From positions 1 through 64,000 of the forward strand of contig NZ_LMTZ01000145.1 of the NCBI RefSeq assembly GCF_001456025.1: a stretch of 64,000 bases of DNA, written 5' to 3'. The translations under genes were made by a program, and so were the position numbers. Below the pieces are notes generated by a model. It did no database searches. It was not told where the DNA came from and saw only the letters and a list, made by a program, of their open reading frames with translations. This stretch comes from Mastigocoleus testarum BC008 (lineage in GTDB: Bacteria > Cyanobacteriota > Cyanobacteriia > Cyanobacteriales > Nostocaceae). Below, in pieces: positions 60,193 to 64,000 of the stretch. Each line of letters starts with the position of its first letter. The first letter of the stretch is position 1.

Positions 60193-61089
60193 ATGAGCGG
60201 AACTATTACACCTCCCAAGCCAGATATTAATTGGCAGCAAGTCGCATCACCACAGCTTTATGGTGATGTAACCCCAAATTTCTTTGGTGAATTAGTGCAA
60301 GAAACTTTCGCCCTTACTCGCCGTCTATTTATTCAGTTGCAACGACGTCCATCGAGTTTAATTGCAAGTCTCGTTCAACCAGTTATGTGGTTGATTCTAT
60401 TTGGAGCCTTGTTCCAAAACGCGCCCAAAGGTATTTTTGGGGACACTACAAACTATGGACAATTCCTTGGTGCAGGCATAATTGTATTTACAGCATTTGC
60501 TGGTGCACTTAATGCAGGTTTACCGGTAATGTTTGATCGCGAATTTGGTTTTTTGAATCGGTTGCTTGTTGCTCCCCTCGCCTCTCGGTTTTCAATTGTT
60601 TTAGCTTCGGCAATCTTTATTATTAGCCAAAGTTTTCTCCAAGCTGCAGTCATTATTGCTGCTACAGGATTTTTAGGTGCAGGGATTCCAAGTTTAGCTG
60701 GTTTAGGAGCGATCGCACTCATTGTATTCCTTTTAGCATTGGGTGTAACGGCATTAAGCTTAGGTTTATCCTTTGCTCTCCCCGGACACATTGAATTATT
60801 AGCAGTAATTTTTGTTGCAACCTTGCCTATGTTATTTGCTAGTACCGCATTAGCTCCGTTGTCATTTATGCCCGAATGGTTACAGGTTATTGCAACTTTG
60901 AATCCCCTCAGCTATGCAATCGAACCCATCCGTTATCTCTATACTCATCAGGATTGGGGATTAAGTAGCATAGTAATGCACGCTTTCTGGGGTGATGTTA
61001 GCTTTGGTGGAGCAATGTTGATTTTACTGGGTTTTGCTTCCATCGCACTTTTAATTATTCAACCCCGGTTACGTCGTACCCTTGCTTAA
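60193..61089 (+). CDS. ABC-2 type exporter, permease subunit (DrrB-like)
   Basis: An inner-membrane permease of 298 residues with six spans. It has a cytoplasmic N-terminus and first TM PSSLIASLVQPVMWLILFGA, then a loop and the remaining spans up to MLILLGFASIALLIIQPRLR. The ABC-2 signature region LPMLFASTALAPLSFMPEWL and LNPLSYAIEPIRY are clear. It pairs with the upstream ATPase. The substrate (drug, lipid or glycolipid) cannot be told from sequence. Confidence 0.95.
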   Translation: MSGTITPPKPDINWQQVASPQLYGDVTPNFFGELVQETFALTRRLFIQLQRRPSSLIASLVQPVMWLILFGALFQNAPKGIFGDTTNYGQFLGAGIIVFTAFAGALNAGLPVMFDREFGFLNRLLVAPLASRFSIVLASAIFIISQSFLQAAVIIAATGFLGAGIPSLAGLGAIALIVFLLALGVTALSLGLSFALPGHIELLAVIFVATLPMLFASTALAPLSFMPEWLQVIATLNPLSYAIEPIRYLYTHQDWGLSSIVMHAFWGDVSFGGAMLILLGFASIALLIIQPRLRRTLA

Positions 61090-61307
61090 TTTTGTAGTAT
61101 TAATTATAACAATTCTTTAGGGTATATCCATAAGTAGATAATCCATCAGCATTAACCTCTTATTTCGATGTGTTATGCTCTGCACCTAAAATAAGCCAAA
61201 AAATGGCATATTTAAGTGGCATATTGAACAATTGGATTTCTCTTAAGCCCTAAAGCATTTCTCTCAAAAATATCAATTTTACAAACACTATCTGGGATTT
61301 AAGCTTC

Positions 61308-61715
61308 ATGAAAATCTGGTTTACATCACTAAAGCAATTAATGTTTGCAACTGTAGCGGGTATAAGTTTAGCTACATTAACTTTGCCACAAGTTAGTTTA
61401 GCTAACCCCAACAAAAGCTATGATAACGACCGCTACGATCCACAAAATAATAATTCACAGTTTGGAAACAAAAACGATCCTTTCAATCAAGGTGTGGAAC
61501 AAAACCCCTTTAGCTTATTTCAGTTAATTCACAACGCCCAACTCGGAAATCTTAACCCTAATTTTGCGAGTGACAGTGGTCAGCAAATTAATGATGCTGC
61601 AGCCGAATTTCGGAAAAAACAGCAACAACAAAACCAACAACCCCAGCAGACGGGGGTACAGCAAAATAACAATCCAGCAAATTCAATAATTATTAGACCT
61701 ACCTACCAAGATTAA
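61308..61715 (+). CDS. Secreted Gln/Asn-rich hypothetical protein
   Basis: The protein has 135 residues. The signal peptide (LKQLMFATVAGISLATLTLP, cleavage near SLANP) precedes a polar mature part of about 100 residues. That part is rich in Asn and Gln, with one helical patch (FSLFQLIHNAQLGNLNPNFA, then INDAAAEFRKKQQQQ). No known domain. A strong terminator follows 28 bases after the stop, so it is a single-gene unit. Confidence 0.82.
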   Translation: MKIWFTSLKQLMFATVAGISLATLTLPQVSLANPNKSYDNDRYDPQNNNSQFGNKNDPFNQGVEQNPFSLFQLIHNAQLGNLNPNFASDSGQQINDAAAEFRKKQQQQNQQPQQTGVQQNNNPANSIIIRPTYQD

Positions 61716-61742
61716 AGTTATTAAAATTAATGAAACAAAACT

Positions 61743-61785
61743 AGGCTCTGTCCAAAAGTTATATTTTTGGTAGAGCCTTTGTTTT
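61743..61785 (+). terminator. Rho-independent terminator
   Basis: AGGCTCT-GT-CCAAAA (61743-61757) and TTTTGG-T-AGAGCCT (61765-61778) form a long hairpin followed by TTGTTTT. It may work in both directions. Confidence 0.75.
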
Positions 61786-61950
61786 GGCATTATCAAATTC
61801 TAGCTTTGAAAATTTACTACTATTGATACTGGCATTTACATCTCTGTCTTCCACGTACCCTAAAACTATGGCAGGATAAATCCTGCTATCAGTATTCATC
61901 CCCGGGCTAATAGCTTGCGTGCCGTAGGCATAGACCGGGGTTTTCTCCAT
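61759..61950 (-). pseudogene. Possible TnpB (IS200/IS605 OrfB) C-terminal remnant
   Basis: A 63-residue frame contains VLGYVEDRDVNASINSS, which matches the last RuvC motif of TnpB (CGY-x-DRDVNAAIN). The preceding zinc-finger CxxC has been lost (YPAIVLGY where CPSCGY is expected). Upstream DNA is repeat-like (CCGTAGGCATAGACCGGGG). Only the tail end remains, with no RuvC I/II region. It could be a coincidental match, so confidence is moderate. Confidence 0.4.
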
Positions 61951-61990
61951 AATTCTTATAAATTATGATTGTCTGTATACGAATACCTGA

Positions 61991-62425
61991 CTACCCGATC
62001 GCTGATAAGACATCTTGAGCGTGGGTAGTTGTGTTTACAGTACCGTCAACGTGAATAATTTTTCCATTGGGATCTATCACGTAGGTAACACGCTTAGCAT
62101 AGCCGCCACCATCAACATCGTAAGCCTTGATTAGAGATTGATCTGTATCGGCTAGCAATGGAAAATTAAGACCGTATTTTTCAGTAAATGCTTGGTGAGA
62201 AGCTTCATCATCTGCACTTACACCGAGCACTACAATATCTTTGCCTTGATATTCAGGTCGTGCATCCCGAAAACTACAAGCCTGTTTAGTACAGCCAGGA
62301 GTGTCATCTTTGGGATAGAAATACAAAACAACTGTCTTACCCTTGAAGTCAGATAGGGAAACAGTGTTACCGTTTGTGTCTTTAGTAGTAAATGCAGGTG
62401 CATCAGTACCAACAGCTAGAGCCAT
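61991..62425 (-). CDS. prxQ: Peroxiredoxin Q / BCP family
   Basis: A thiol peroxidase that reduces H2O2 and organic peroxides, recycled by thioredoxin. The 144 residues have peroxidatic Cys45 in YPKDDTPGCTKQAC and resolving Cys50 five residues later, the 2-Cys PrxQ pattern. LGVSADDEASHQAFTEKYGL and the ending VDGTVNTTTHAQDVLSAIG complete the family fit. No signal peptide, so cytoplasmic in this organism. Single gene; the region upstream shows nothing specific. Confidence 0.95.
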   Translation of the reverse strand: MALAVGTDAPAFTTKDTNGNTVSLSDFKGKTVVLYFYPKDDTPGCTKQACSFRDARPEYQGKDIVVLGVSADDEASHQAFTEKYGLNFPLLADTDQSLIKAYDVDGGGYAKRVTYVIDPNGKIIHVDGTVNTTTHAQDVLSAIG

Positions 62426-62622
62426 GATTAATTCTTCCTGTTTGCTAGCGCCGCCTTAGATTTTACGATATTTTGCGATCGTAATAACGTCTGTAATTCA
62501 GGCAATTGCATGTTTAATCATCTTTTTTTGTTATTAGTGCTATTGCAATCTTTGTTGTTTTATATCAAGTTCGGATCGACAATTATAATAAAGTTCATAT
62601 TTTTGCTTAAGCGCTGAAATCA

Positions 62623-63045
62623 ATGTCAAATGTTCATTCCCCCCAAATCGAGAAAAGTTTTTCCTATTCGCAACAGACAATTTTGAGAGCAGAACGCGCA
62701 CTAATTTGTTCTCCCTTCAAGGCTGCTTTATTTACGAAAATGCTTGAAGAACGGGTGGGGATGAGTGAAATTGCTGGTAAAGCCGGCGTTATGAATGATT
62801 ACACAATCAAACCCATGTCGGAGTTAGTTGTAGATAATGCTTTGGTTTGGTTAATCCAAGTTGGTATCTTGCGTCGAGAAGTTGACGGACAAGGAATTAC
62901 TGATAGTTTTCGCCTGACACCTCTAGGTAGACAGTTAGCCAAGCAAACAGAAACTTGGCGCACTCCATCATGGCGTGATCGTATATCTAATTTTTTCGTT
63001 CGTTGGTTGAGGTTACCTTTTTGGGTTGGTAATGGAGATAAGTAA
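62623..63045 (+). CDS. Conserved cyanobacterial protein of unknown function
   Basis: A soluble protein of 140 residues with winged-helix character: RAERALICSPFKAALFTKML, VGMSEIAGKAGVMNDYT, LVWLIQVGILRREVDGQG and DSFRLTPLGRQLAKQTETWR read like helices and a wing. I associate it, from memory, with the cyanobacterial label Npun_F0494. A DNA-binding role is possible but not shown. Basic C-terminus (WRDRISNFFVRWLRLPFWVG). Confidence 0.86.
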   Translation: MSNVHSPQIEKSFSYSQQTILRAERALICSPFKAALFTKMLEERVGMSEIAGKAGVMNDYTIKPMSELVVDNALVWLIQVGILRREVDGQGITDSFRLTPLGRQLAKQTETWRTPSWRDRISNFFVRWLRLPFWVGNGDK

Positions 63046-63147
63046 TTGGTAATTGGTATATGCCCGCACTGCTAACGCAGTGTTAGCAAGGCGTGACGCG
63101 CAAGCGTCATATGGTAATTGATAATTGGTAACTGGTAACTGGTAATA
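63046..63147. repeat. AATTGGT repeats with inserted double hairpin
   Basis: TAATTGGTA units are interrupted by CACTGC-TAAC-GCAGTG (63067-63082) and TGACGC-GCAA-GCGTCA (63094-63109), then resume as TAACTGG units to 63147. Confidence 0.75.
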
Positions 63148-63687
63148 CTTAATGGGATTGGGTAAAAATAAAAAACTTAAAAACTAAAAATTTTGTTTTT
63201 TATCTTCCTTTTCCCTAGTTTTTTATATTCATATCTTACTGAATAACTCTTGTGATAATACTGAAAATTTCCCTTCATTCTGATGTTTTGGCTGATAACT
63301 TCCGATTCTCATTTCACCTCAAAAGTTAGGAAGTAGGCCTCAAAGGGAACAATATATACTGAAAGCAAAACCGAGTTTAACAAATATTTGCTATCTTCAT
63401 ACTACCCAAGTATTTACTTTGGATAGATACTTCAGGGAAACGTAAATCTCCTGAAACATAGCGCCTTGCTAATTTTCATGTGATTTATTGACGAAGAGTT
63501 GTATTTTTACAAACAGGCTTATATTTGAAGCAAACACATTAAAATTAAACGATCCCATTAATAATAACCTCTATGGGGAAAGGGTATGGTAATTTTAAAT
63601 TTTGTTTCTGCGAGGAAATACTTTGAATTGGCTATCACCCTTTACTCTCGAAATCTCAAATTCAGTTAGTAAAAGTGAAGTTTAATT
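63148..63687. other. 540-base AT-rich leader region before cobQ
   Basis: No frame. I looked for a cobalamin riboswitch B12-box pattern (GCCACTG) and saw none. AT-rich, with several short inverted repeats of no clear meaning. Confidence 0.45.
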
Positions 63688-64000
63688 ATGAAAGGAATTA
63701 TGGTAGTGGGGACTACGTCCCATGCAGGAAAATCATTAGTTGCAACGGCTATTTGCCGAATTTTATCGCGACGTGGTTGGCGAGTCGCTCCCTTCAAAGG
63801 TCAAAATATGGCTTTAAACGCCTATGTAACTGCTAATGGAGGAGAAATTGGTTACGCTCAAGCAGTGCAAGCTTGGGCTGCAGGGGTAGTACCTTGGGTA
63901 GAAATGAATCCTATTTTGCTCAAGCCCCAAGGGGATATGACATCCCAAGTAATTATTAAAGGTAGACCTGTTGGTAAAATTACTGCGAAGGATTATTACG
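63688..64000 (+). CDS. cobQ: Cobyric acid synthase, N-terminal part (cut by window end)
   Basis: It amidates cobyrinic a,c-diamide at b, d, e and g in cobalamin synthesis, with glutamine and ATP. Only the first 104 residues are inside the window. They contain the dethiobiotin-synthetase-like ATPase start: MVVGTTSHAGKSLVATAICR (P-loop), then VAPFKGQNMALNAYVTANGG, EIGYAQAVQAWAAG and MNPILLKPQGDMTSQVII, all diagnostic of CobQ. Start ATG at 63688, complete at the 5' end; the rest runs past 64000. Confidence 0.96.
   Translation, partial: MKGIMVVGTTSHAGKSLVATAICRILSRRGWRVAPFKGQNMALNAYVTANGGEIGYAQAVQAWAAGVVPWVEMNPILLKPQGDMTSQVIIKGRPVGKITAKDYY

Noticed and set aside
63148..63687. Cobalamin riboswitch before cobQ
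   Set aside because: No B12-box-like sequence or matching stem arrangement was seen.

Overview
The window comes from a filamentous, probably heterocystous cyanobacterium (Nostocales type). The evidence is about a dozen HIP1 octamers (GCGATCGC), arrays of heptamer repeats of the STRR kind, many GC-rich palindromic repeats in AT-rich spacers, and a gene stock of CHAT, CHASE2, DUF928, ROCO and NB-ARC proteins typical of large cyanobacterial genomes. It is chromosomal: leuB, sulfite reductase, rsmE, cutA, cobQ, a tRNA-Arg and prxQ are interspersed. I cannot name the species.

Left block (about 2-14.8 kb, minus strand): eight co-oriented genes. In transcription order they are an NB-ARC ATPase with an N-terminal HTH, a ParA/MinD-like ATPase, a membrane-anchored c-type heme sensor (DUF3365-HAMP), a protein with a zincin HExxH motif, a protein with two cyclic-nucleotide-binding folds that lack the usual ligand arginine, and a complete NHLM-type peptide exporter (HlyD adaptor, C39-peptidase ABC transporter, second ABC transporter). 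No precursor peptide or modification enzyme is visible. This is the best candidate here for an undescribed system: a sensor- and NLR-gated peptide export locus.

Next block (15.5-27 kb): AAA-like/CHASE2 protein, secreted TPR-CHAT protease-like protein, DUF928 protein, an AAA-like ATPase that shares its N-terminal HTH with the NB-ARC gene to the left, and a TPS-type filamentous adhesin without its transporter. An IS5-type transposase stub closes the block. The shared HTH domain suggests the two blocks belong to related regulatory circuits.

Centre (27-41 kb): lumenal pentapeptide protein, an orphan TAXI-type binding protein, RNase D-like exonuclease, CAP protein, leuB, prepilin peptidase, a tandem pair of zinc-ribbon/Ser-Thr kinase/RDD membrane proteins, an FAD oxidoreductase and a cysteine desulfurase, with a well-bounded MITE between the last two.

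Right part (41-64 kb): a large LRR-ROCO-CHAT protein with very recent repeat expansion, tRNA-Arg(UCU), several cyanobacterial conserved unknowns, cutA, a small envelope protein, sulfite reductase with a C-terminal ribbon-helix-helix-like tail, rsmE, an orphan RNA ligase, a lipase, a VOC protein, a two-gene ABC-2 exporter, a secreted Q/N-rich protein, prxQ, and the start of cobQ running off the edge.
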